The notes under the pieces are model-generated. The model searched no databases. It saw only the letters and a list, made by a program, of their open reading frames with translations, and was not told the DNA's origin. 11,462 nucleotides of DNA from Clostridia bacterium (GTDB taxonomy: Bacteria > Bacillota > Clostridia > Christensenellales > HGM11417): contig JAFQWR010000114.1 of the NCBI GenBank assembly GCA_017407365.1, positions 1 to 11,462 of the forward strand, given 5' to 3'. Both the position numbers and the translations under genes were made by a program. Positions within the stretch are counted from its first letter, which is position 1, and the number at the start of each line of letters is the position of its first letter. Below, one piece after another: positions 1 through 6,408 of this stretch.

Positions 1-317
1 ATACGGCCAAAATCCTTCGGCGTGATTTCCTCGGTGAGAACGTCACCGGGCTTTGCGTTTGCCTTGATCTGCTGTGCATCCTCTACGCTGATCTGATCGT
101 CGGGGTTTTCTACCTCTTCCACAACGTTGCGCACCGAATACACCTTAATGGAGTGCTTTTCGGGATTCAAGCGAACATCGATGCCGGCAGATACGCCGTA
201 GTTCTTTTTATAGGCGAACACGAGGGCGTTTTGCAGAACCTCAATAAATGCCTGCGCCCTGATGCCTTTTTCACGCTCTAAATCTTCTAACGCCAAGAAA
301 AAATCCTTGTTGATCAT
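1..317 (-). CDS. nusA: Transcription termination/antitermination factor NusA, N-terminal part (gene runs off the window)
   Basis: The visible 105 codons begin MINKDFFLALEDLEREKG and contain AFIEVLQNALVFAYKKNYG, the typical start of the NusA N-terminal RNA-polymerase-binding domain; the S1 and KH domains would lie beyond base 1. NusA binds RNA polymerase in the cytoplasm and modulates pausing, intrinsic termination and antitermination. The ATG at 317 is preceded on the minus strand by TAGGAG about 7 bases upstream, a good ribosome binding site. The gene starts 32 bases after the rimP stop, with no terminator between them, so the two are very likely co-transcribed, as is usual in bacteria (rimP-nusA-infB operon). 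Nothing odd is seen in the visible part. The identification is confident because sequence and position agree. Confidence 0.95.
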   Translation of the reverse strand, partial: MINKDFFLALEDLEREKGIRAQAFIEVLQNALVFAYKKNYGVSAGIDVRLNPEKHSIKVYSVRNVVEEVENPDDQISVEDAQQIKANAKPGDVLTEEITPKDFGR

Positions 318-349
318 GTGACTGCTCCTAAATTTTGTTTCCGCGTCGA

Positions 350-808
350 TTAAAAATCGATATAATAAGATACCTTTGCTACTTCATTACGGCGAAAGCT
401 TCGCTCTCCGTCCTCAGCCATCACGGTAAACGTTTCGGCATCGTAGGCAATCAGCTCGCCTACCACACTGCGCTTGCCGCCCGGAAGGGGCGCATACAGC
501 CTTACCTCTACCCTTTCGCCCATATTACGGGCAAAATCGCTATCGCGCGTAAATGCCCGATCCAGCCCGGGGCTGGATACGTTCAGGGTATACGGTCTGC
601 CGTCGGTGGGATCCATCTCGTCCAGCACGGGATCGATTGCACGGTGCACCTTTTCGCAATCCTCAAGGCCAACACCGCTTTTTTGATAGATATAAACGGT
701 GAGCGTCGTGCCCCTGCCCGTTTGCAGGGTGACGTCTACGATCTCGTAGCCGAGAGCCTCTACGGTGGGAAGCAGGCGTTGCTCGATCTCCTGTGTTTTT
801 TTACTCAC
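350..808 (-). CDS. rimP: Ribosome maturation factor RimP (GTG start)
   Basis: This is a 152-residue cytoplasmic protein of the RimP family, needed for maturation of the 30S ribosomal subunit. It shows the family's two-part layout: an alpha/beta N-terminal domain ending in the conserved motif VSSPGLDR (residues 77-84), then an SH3-like C-terminal domain (about 85-152, ending EVAKVSYYIDF). I chose the GTG at 808 because a perfect AGGAGG lies 8 bases upstream and MSKKTQEIEQ is a normal RimP start. A longer in-frame start at 877 would translate straight through the leader hairpin and has no ribosome binding site. The length is normal for the family. It is followed by nusA after 32 bases and preceded by a promoter and hairpin leader, so it is the first gene of the operon. 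Confidence 0.96.
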   Translation of the reverse strand: MSKKTQEIEQRLLPTVEALGYEIVDVTLQTGRGTTLTVYIYQKSGVGLEDCEKVHRAIDPVLDEMDPTDGRPYTLNVSSPGLDRAFTRDSDFARNMGERVEVRLYAPLPGGKRSVVGELIAYDAETFTVMAEDGERSFRRNEVAKVSYYIDF

Positions 809-850
809 GAGGGAAGCCTCCTTTTTTTGTACAAACCCCTTTACACGAAA

Positions 851-874
851 CAAGAGTGGGTCGCCCCACTCTTG
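851..874 (-). promoter_or_regulatory. Hairpin in the rimP 5' leader (candidate attenuator or autoregulatory element)
   Basis: The arms CAAGAGTGGG (851-860) and CCCACTCTTG (865-874) form a perfect 10-bp stem with a 4-base loop. It sits in the roughly 90-base untranslated leader, between the predicted transcription start near 897 and the rimP GTG at 808. On the minus strand the stem is followed by TTTCGTG rather than a long U-run, so it would be a weak terminator at best. From memory, similar AAGAGTGGG-type stems occur upstream of rimP (ylxS) in other Bacillota, which suggests a conserved leader. The role (attenuation, transcript stabilisation or protein binding) is inference. Confidence 0.7.
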
Positions 875-903
875 CAAAGATGTCTATACTCTAATGCAAT
901 TAA

Positions 904-932
904 AGAATAACACAATTCTCAAAAAAAAGCAA
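904..932 (-). promoter_or_regulatory. Predicted sigma-A promoter of the rimP-nusA operon
   Basis: On the minus strand a -35 box TTGCTT (927-932) and a -10 box TATTCT (904-909) are separated by exactly 17 bases that include a T-run. Transcription would start near 897, giving a leader of about 90 bases that contains the perfect hairpin. It lies between the terminator of the upstream gene and rimP, where a promoter is expected. The boxes were recognised by eye and are not perfect consensus. Confidence 0.55.
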
Positions 933-1002
933 GTGTTTTTTACTGTTTTTTATAAAAAACATTGCTGAACCGCAGTTCTTTCCCCATATACGCCTGTTAC
1001 AG

Positions 1003-1048
1003 CAAAGAAAAAAGAGCAACTGCGCTGATTTTTCCGCACGGTTGCTCT
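1003..1048 (-). terminator. Rho-independent terminator after the InlB-repeat protein gene
   Basis: On the minus strand AGAGCAAC (1041-1048) pairs with GTTGCTCT (1013-1020). The stem may continue through TGCG/CGCA around a loop containing AAAAATC. It is followed directly by a T-rich run (TTTTTTCTTT, about 1003-1013). This is a classic intrinsic terminator about 90 bases past the stop of the 1670-aa gene, and it insulates the rimP-nusA operon. Confidence 0.85.
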
Positions 1049-1133
1049 CTGTCTTATTGCTTTATCCGCCGCCTGATTACAATCTGCGTAAGATTGATTC
1101 TGCTCGGATGGCGGTGTTTAAGGCGCAAATGCC
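1049..1133 (-). other. 3' untranslated region of the giant protein gene
   Basis: No gene is seen here. It contains a small perfect hairpin (CAATCT 1080-1085, AGATTG 1091-1096, 5-base loop) upstream of the real terminator, with no U-run of its own. Confidence 0.5.
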
Positions 1134-4100
1134 TTATGCGGCCTGCTCCTCAGAAGGCTCTTCCTCGGAAGGCTCCTGCTCAACAACCTCAGCAACCACA
1201 ATCTTGCCCTCTACTACCTGAACGGTGTAGGTTGCACCGGTATGCACGGTTACCGTGTAGGTTGCGGTTTCCTCATTGTATTCGTTGCCGATACCGATAA
1301 ATATATCTTCGCCGATTACAAGCAGGATTACGCCGTCCTCGGTGATATCCGCAAACGTCGTTCCGTCTGCATTGTAGAGGGTGTTAACGGCAACCTCTGC
1401 AATCACAGCAGATTCGATCAATGTCAGACCGGGCTTCTGCTCGGTGGTTTCCTCGCCAAGCTCGGGCTTTTCTTCAACCAGACTGATCTTGAAGTATCTG
1501 GTAGAGGTAATCACGCCGTTTTCATCGCGTTCACGAACTACATAGTAGTATTCGGAATCCATCTGCAGGATGATATCGTACGCCATCTCCTCGCCGTTCT
1601 TTTTCAGCATTACGCTGTAAAGCGAGCCGGGTGTGGAATAATCGGAGGCGATAATACGCTGCATATCAAGCTCGTATACGCCGTCTGCGGTGACAATGGT
1701 TTCGTGACGAACCACAGCATAAAGCACGTAGCCGGGCATTCTGAGATACTGGTTGTTCGTTGCACCGAAGTACATGGTGTACTTATAGTTGTTTGCGTCG
1801 GCGAATTCTGCTACCCAGACACCAAGCTCCTCGTCGACCGTATAGGGAACCTCTTTCAAGGTGAAGAGATTGCCGTTGGTATCGTACATACCGGAGTTTG
1901 CACCGAAGCTTGCGTTGATATAGGAGCGGGTCTCTTCGCCCGTTTTGTCATATTCCTTAACCATCGAGATGTAACCGAAGGAATTGGGAAGCTGCATACC
2001 GAACATCGCATAGATGTAGTAGTAGGTGAGATAGGTGTTGGAGTACAGGTCGTTGATGTAGGAAAGGCCAACGACCTCATAGGTGCTCTTGTCGTTGCCG
2101 TATTCATCCATACCGGAGTAGTTTACAACGATATCGAAGCGATAGCCTGCAAGAAGGATATACATGCTTGCCTTGCCTTCCTCGTCTACCTCACGGGTGA
2201 TCGTGCCTTCAAGCTGACGGTTGTTGATGGTTACATAACAGATTACCGTAAATTCTGCAGAGCCGGAGGGCGAGAAGGTAATCTGCGTGATGGGAAGCTT
2301 GCCAACCTCCTCGCTGTATAAAACGGGGTAATCGTCCTTCGTTTCTTCTGCGCGGTTGAACTTCAGTGCAGTACCTTCGCTTTCGTAATAGATCTTGCCG
2401 TTGTACTCCTTGGTCATTTCGCTTGCATAACCGAAGTCCTCTTCCACGAAGCCGTATGCGTTCATTTCCTCACCAACGGTACCCTGACGGTAAATGATAT
2501 ATTTGCCGTTTACGATATCGTAGTAGTAGCGGGTCTCGCCGTTGAAGATTGCAAAGCCGTACTTGGAGAATACCAGAGATTCCAACTCCTTGGTGAAGTA
2601 GCCCTTAGCGCCAAACGTCTTTTGTACTGCCGTGCCCTCCTCTACGTTATAACGGTAAATGCAAGCATCGCTGGACGCGTCGTTTACGTAGTAGAGCATG
2701 GTATCGGTGATGATCATATAGGTGCCTTCTTCCTTAACACCGGTCTTGCTGTACTTCACAGCGCCACCCCATTGGTCAAGGATGAGCACAGACTGATCGT
2801 CGGTGATTACATAGGTGTTAACAGCCTCAGCGTGCTTTACAATAAATACATTGTATGCAAGGCTGTCGGATACGGCGTAAACGCTCAGCACGCCAACAAG
2901 CGTATGAGTGGTGCTATCTAACGTATAGGTAAGGGTGTATTCCTCGCCGCCAAACGTATAGGTACCGGTAGCAACCTCATTCAGCTCGCTTTCGCCTGCC
3001 TCGTTGGTTTCCATTACAGAAACGGTGAGCTTGTCATAGCCGTCCAGCGTGAAGATGTAGCCGTCCATACCCTGGTTATCCATCTTCAGGTAAGAGCCCA
3101 TTTCCTCGCCGCGGAGCGAGAAGCTTCTTTCGGAAATATCGAAGTAGTAATACTTGCCGTCCTCGTCGATACCGATAATCTGCTCTCCGTTGATATAGTA
3201 TACCAGCGTGATTACCTCTCTGCCGGTGGTGTAAATAGCGTTGTAGCCATAACCGTCGAGGCTCAGCTCGTCACCGTTTGCAGCTGCGTATACGCCGTTA
3301 TACTCCTCGTTGAAGAGGCAAGCATATGCATTGGAGGATGCATACAGTAAAACGAACTCAAACGAGGTACTTTCGTCATCTGCCTCAAACAGATATACGG
3401 GAGCGCCCGTTAAGGAGGTCTTTTCTAAAATGGTAACGGTACCGGCAACGTCCACCTGTACGGCATTGCCATCCTCGCCAACGATGGGGGAACCCTCAGC
3501 GTCAAGCTCAAGGTAGAGGTAGGTTGCGCCGCCCTTACCGTCGAGGCTGATTGCCTTATACTTGTTCTGCGTGCCGTCCTCATTCATAAAGTATGCACCA
3601 ACAGGAGCGTACTCTAAAATAACGAAGCTATCCTCGTTAACCTCAACGTAAAGGGTCTTGCCGTCTTCGGTGGTCACGATGATGTTGCTGGTGTTGCTCA
3701 TTGCGGTGTAGGTACCGCTGATGGTGCTGCCATTCGTTACGATGGTTACGGTTGCAGCAATGATGGTAAGCGTATCACCGTTTTCGTTGGTGATCGTCTT
3801 TCTTAAATCCACCTCTTCCTCTTCCGTTTCGTAGTTGAACCAGTAGCTTACCGTATACATAGTATTACCGGAGGTCATCGTGGTGAGCTGGAAGGTGAAG
3901 GTCTTAACCTCTGCCACATTGATTTCGCCAACAAGCTCTAAATCGGTGGTGTAGAAGGTATCTGCCTCGTAGGTGTATTTGTTGGTTGTCTCGTCGAAGG
4001 TATATTTACCCTCCGAGATTTTCACGTGGGTCTTCAGTGCAGTGTAGCCATATACGGAGGCTCTGCCCTCAACCGTTTCGTTCAGAACGAGCATGGGGGT

Positions 4101-6146
4101 GTAGTATGCGCCCGATGCATCCTGATAGTAGTATTCCTTGTAGCCTGCGGGACGGGTCTCGAAGGTATAGTTGGTAACCGTTTCGGTGGTGGGGTTGTTT
4201 TCGGCATCAACCGAGGGAACCTCAACCTTCTCTACCTTTGCATAGAAGGTGAATGCCACGTTGGGCTCTTCGCCAATGAAGGAAACAATCGTGCCGCCCA
4301 GATAGGAGCTCGTCATAGAATAATAGCCCTTATAGGTGTTGGTGCCGTCAAAGTAGGTGGCGCTCATACCGCCGTCTAAGGTAAGCTTGCTGTCTCCGTT
4401 GGTGAATTCGCCTGCGTTTGCCTCGTTATACAGCGCATAACCCATCTTGCCGTTCACTTCAAACACCTTCATTACCGCCTGGGTAGAAAGGGTATTGATG
4501 TCAGCAAGCGTTAAGACGCCTATTGCTGCGTCGTAGGTATACAGATAGTAGCTGTATACGGGCTCTTCAATCTCGGTATTGAAGGAAGCAATGCCGTAAC
4601 CGTCTAAGGTTATGTCGTACGTAAGATAATAGGTGAGATTGCCGTTATAGATAGCGAAGCGAACCAGCTTGCCCAAAGCAACCTCTGCCTCGTTACGGAA
4701 CTGGAAGATATTCACACGGTTTCCGTTATAGGTGGTGGAGCTGAGCATAAAGCGCATTTCTTCACCTGCCTTGGGGCCCTCGGTGAAGGTAGCAACATAT
4801 TCGCCCGTTTCGTCAACGTAATAGGTACCCTCGGAGGTTTTGCCTTCTGCGGTGTAGCGGATACCGTTCAGAACGTCAAAATAAATCATGACGCTTTCGT
4901 CGATATTGCCTTCTACAACGCCGTAAGCCTCAAACTCCGCACGCTCCGGACTTTCGTAGATAAAGGTGCCGTTTTCCTTCAACACACCCTTTAAGATGAT
5001 CTTGCCATCCACGTTCTTGAAGGTAAACTTGCGGGTTTCGGGGTTGTAATCAGCCGCAAAGAACACGCCGCCGCGTTCTAAATATACGGTATCGCTCTGC
5101 TCGTCTAACAGGTGCAGATAGTCGTCATAGCCGAACATATCCACATAGCCTGCCTTCCAGACAGGGTATAACAGAACGGTGCTTTCAGCCGTGAACACCT
5201 CGCTGTTATCCTCACCGCTTCCGCCGTATAAAGCGGAGCCGATGTAGTCTGCGGTATACAGGATTTCGCCGTTCAGCTCGGTAGACCAGCCAACAAGGCA
5301 GAAGCCCTCGAAGTAGTAATCACGGAGCGCCTTGATGGTTGCGCCGTACTTCACGTTGAATTCCACGATGTCACCCTCGGTGCCGTCGGGGTATACAGGC
5401 ATGAACTGCACGATGCAATCTCTGCGGTCGTAGTAGTGTCTGAATACGTTTTTGGAAGCGTCATCCGAAAGAGTAAGCTCGGTGACGGTGTTTTCGTGCG
5501 TGATTTCGGTGAAGCCCTCGATACGTTGAACGGAGGTGATTTCAACGCCAACGTAATCGCTCTTGGTGATGACCTCATCCTGCTTTTCGTAGGTGGAGCC
5601 ATCGATGCTCTGCACCCAAAGCTCAACCGTGTAAGCAACCTGATAGCGTGCCTCTGCGGTGATATCGTTTGCAGGCATCAGGCTGTTCTGCGTCAGCTCA
5701 CTGCCGTTGATGAACCATGCACCAAAGGTAACACCCGGTTTGGTGGGCGTATATGCGCTGAGCAATGCGTAAAGGCTTTCACCCTGCTTTAAGCGGAGCT
5801 CGCCTGCGGATAAGGTACCGCCGTCCAGCTCAAGATTTACCGCATAGGTGTTGATCCACTTTGCGTAAAAGGTCTGATCCTGCGCAGCAACCACCTCGGT
5901 GACTGCCTCTCCGGAAAAATCAGCCGTGGTATACCAGCCGCCAAATTCGCAGTTGGTTTTGGTGGGGGTGGGCAGAGCTACGGTCTGACCCTCCTCTGCG
6001 GTGATACTCTGAACAGCGTCACCGCCGTTTACCTCAAAGGTAATGTCGTATTTGGGCGTAGCGCCAAGCACGATACCAATGACGGCAACCGCACACACGA
6101 CGAGCGCAATACCTGCAATCAGCAGGATTTTCGTAGTCTTGTTCAT
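1134..6146 (-). CDS. Giant cell-surface protein with InlB B-type repeats and a Tyr-rich LDG-repeat region
   Basis: This is a 1670-residue exported protein of unknown function. A hydrophobic segment (about residues 7-28) after MNKTTK serves as signal peptide or membrane anchor. Cys18 lies in a VVC context, not a lipobox. InlB-type (Listeria-Bacteroides) repeats cover about 33-98, 100-169 and 241-331, with signatures such as FGGWYT, FGAWF, LVGWST and AKW/PVW ends. A MucBP/InlB-associated-like module (about 172-240, ending RHYYDRR) lies between the second and third. Residues 500-1270 are Tyr-rich beta-type sequence with a recurring L-x-L-D-G-x-G motif. The tail is acidic (EPSEEEPSEEQAA), with no LPxTG motif and no C-terminal membrane segment. 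The start ATG follows AGGAGG by 11 bases. The gene lies 262 bases after the LRR lipoprotein gene and ends at its own terminator. InlB repeats are structural, often in adhesins, but the role here is not known. Confidence 0.9.
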   Translation of the reverse strand: MNKTTKILLIAGIALVVCAVAVIGIVLGATPKYDITFEVNGGDAVQSITAEEGQTVALPTPTKTNCEFGGWYTTADFSGEAVTEVVAAQDQTFYAKWINTYAVNLELDGGTLSAGELRLKQGESLYALLSAYTPTKPGVTFGAWFINGSELTQNSLMPANDITAEARYQVAYTVELWVQSIDGSTYEKQDEVITKSDYVGVEITSVQRIEGFTEITHENTVTELTLSDDASKNVFRHYYDRRDCIVQFMPVYPDGTEGDIVEFNVKYGATIKALRDYYFEGFCLVGWSTELNGEILYTADYIGSALYGGSGEDNSEVFTAESTVLLYPVWKAGYVDMFGYDDYLHLLDEQSDTVYLERGGVFFAADYNPETRKFTFKNVDGKIILKGVLKENGTFIYESPERAEFEAYGVVEGNIDESVMIYFDVLNGIRYTAEGKTSEGTYYVDETGEYVATFTEGPKAGEEMRFMLSSTTYNGNRVNIFQFRNEAEVALGKLVRFAIYNGNLTYYLTYDITLDGYGIASFNTEIEEPVYSYYLYTYDAAIGVLTLADINTLSTQAVMKVFEVNGKMGYALYNEANAGEFTNGDSKLTLDGGMSATYFDGTNTYKGYYSMTSSYLGGTIVSFIGEEPNVAFTFYAKVEKVEVPSVDAENNPTTETVTNYTFETRPAGYKEYYYQDASGAYYTPMLVLNETVEGRASVYGYTALKTHVKISEGKYTFDETTNKYTYEADTFYTTDLELVGEINVAEVKTFTFQLTTMTSGNTMYTVSYWFNYETEEEEVDLRKTITNENGDTLTIIAATVTIVTNGSTISGTYTAMSNTSNIIVTTEDGKTLYVEVNEDSFVILEYAPVGAYFMNEDGTQNKYKAISLDGKGGATYLYLELDAEGSPIVGEDGNAVQVDVAGTVTILEKTSLTGAPVYLFEADDESTSFEFVLLYASSNAYACLFNEEYNGVYAAANGDELSLDGYGYNAIYTTGREVITLVYYINGEQIIGIDEDGKYYYFDISERSFSLRGEEMGSYLKMDNQGMDGYIFTLDGYDKLTVSVMETNEAGESELNEVATGTYTFGGEEYTLTYTLDSTTHTLVGVLSVYAVSDSLAYNVFIVKHAEAVNTYVITDDQSVLILDQWGGAVKYSKTGVKEEGTYMIITDTMLYYVNDASSDACIYRYNVEEGTAVQKTFGAKGYFTKELESLVFSKYGFAIFNGETRYYYDIVNGKYIIYRQGTVGEEMNAYGFVEEDFGYASEMTKEYNGKIYYESEGTALKFNRAEETKDDYPVLYSEEVGKLPITQITFSPSGSAEFTVICYVTINNRQLEGTITREVDEEGKASMYILLAGYRFDIVVNYSGMDEYGNDKSTYEVVGLSYINDLYSNTYLTYYYIYAMFGMQLPNSFGYISMVKEYDKTGEETRSYINASFGANSGMYDTNGNLFTLKEVPYTVDEELGVWVAEFADANNYKYTMYFGATNNQYLRMPGYVLYAVVRHETIVTADGVYELDMQRIIASDYSTPGSLYSVMLKKNGEEMAYDIILQMDSEYYYVVRERDENGVITSTRYFKISLVEEKPELGEETTEQKPGLTLIESAVIAEVAVNTLYNADGTTFADITEDGVILLVIGEDIFIGIGNEYNEETATYTVTVHTGATYTVQVVEGKIVVAEVVEQEPSEEEPSEEQAA
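2337..4634 (-). repeat. Coding repeats: degenerate L-x-L-D-G-x-G units in the giant protein
   Basis: Within residues 505-1270 the core motif appears as ITLDGYG (Asp515), LTLDGG (Asp591), ISLDGKGG (Asp869), LSLDGYG (Asp964), FTLDGY (Asp1035), LILDQWGG (Asp1124) and the decayed LVFSKYG (residue 1194). Spacings are 76, 278, 95, 71, 89 and 70 residues, so one unit is about 70-95 residues and the 278 gap could hide decayed copies. Several copies are preceded by an EYNG-x-Y-like strand. I do not recognise a named domain. Confidence 0.55.
5154..6050 (-). repeat. Coding repeats: InlB B-type (Listeria-Bacteroides) modules
   Basis: Residues 33-331 of the 1670-aa protein hold three beta-grasp-like InlB modules of 65-90 residues (the third enlarged), each with the pattern hydrophobic-strand, G(E/A)-x, then G-F/W-x-x-W and a closing W or Y. 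A MucBP-like spacer sits between the second and third. Such modules usually serve as extended stalks of surface proteins in Bacillota. Boundaries are by eye. Confidence 0.75.
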
Positions 6147-6408
6147 GCTGTAAGTAACCTCCTTCTCTTATTCAGAGAATTTTGCTTTTATTTTTCAACG
6201 TAAAGAATATTGCCAAAGCATCTTTTCGCTTAAAATACAATGTTGTAATCAGGCACACGGTGCGCCCGGGAGTTAGAAAATAACGTTACAAAAAGGTTTT
6301 TTCGTTTTATTTTTTTCGTGCAAGCAGCAGCACGGAGATTTTCCGTACTGCTGTTGCTTTCATTACTGTTATTATAGGTTTATTGCCTCCCTGAAAGAAA
6401 GCGACGGA
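6147..6408 (-). other. Intergenic region between the LRR lipoprotein and giant protein genes
   Basis: These 262 bases contain no gene. Past the lipoprotein stop lies a long hairpin (6320-6357). Next come an A/T-rich stretch (6294-6317) and a mostly unstructured segment. A short perfect hairpin (TTCTCT 6163-6168, AGAGAA 6174-6179) then overlaps the upstream edge of the AGGAGG ribosome binding site. I could not find a convincing -35/-10 pair, so it is open whether the giant protein gene has its own promoter. Confidence 0.6.
6320..6357 (-). terminator. Long hairpin after the LRR lipoprotein gene (possible terminator or processing site, no U-run)
   Basis: CAGCAGCACGGA (6325-6336) pairs with TCCGTACTGCTG (6342-6353) around a 5-base loop, and GCAA/TTGC extends the stem by 4 bp past a one-base bulge. 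The single mismatch on the plus strand becomes a G-U wobble in minus-strand RNA, which supports a role in the minus-strand transcript. However, on that strand the stem is followed by an A-rich run rather than U residues, so it is not a standard intrinsic terminator. Confidence 0.45.

Noticed and set aside
809..877. Longer RimP with an ATG start at 877
   Set aside because: The extra 23 codons run through the leader hairpin and ribosome binding site; the GTG at 808 has a strong AGGAGG at the right distance.
335..910. 191-codon open frame on the plus strand over rimP
   Set aside because: RimP on the minus strand has family motifs, a ribosome binding site and operon context; the plus frame has none of these.
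1242..2321. 359-codon open frame on the plus strand
   Set aside because: It is antisense to the giant protein gene, has no ribosome binding site or recognisable domain, and its composition mirrors the codon use of the real gene.
6093..6095. Cys18 of the giant protein as a lipobox cysteine
   Set aside because: The preceding residues are LVV, lacking the small residue at -1, and the Cys lies in the middle of the hydrophobic segment.
6180..6300. Promoter for the giant protein gene (for example TTGGCA with an AT-rich -10)
   Set aside because: At a 17-base spacing the -10 match is very poor; no pair of boxes was good enough to report.
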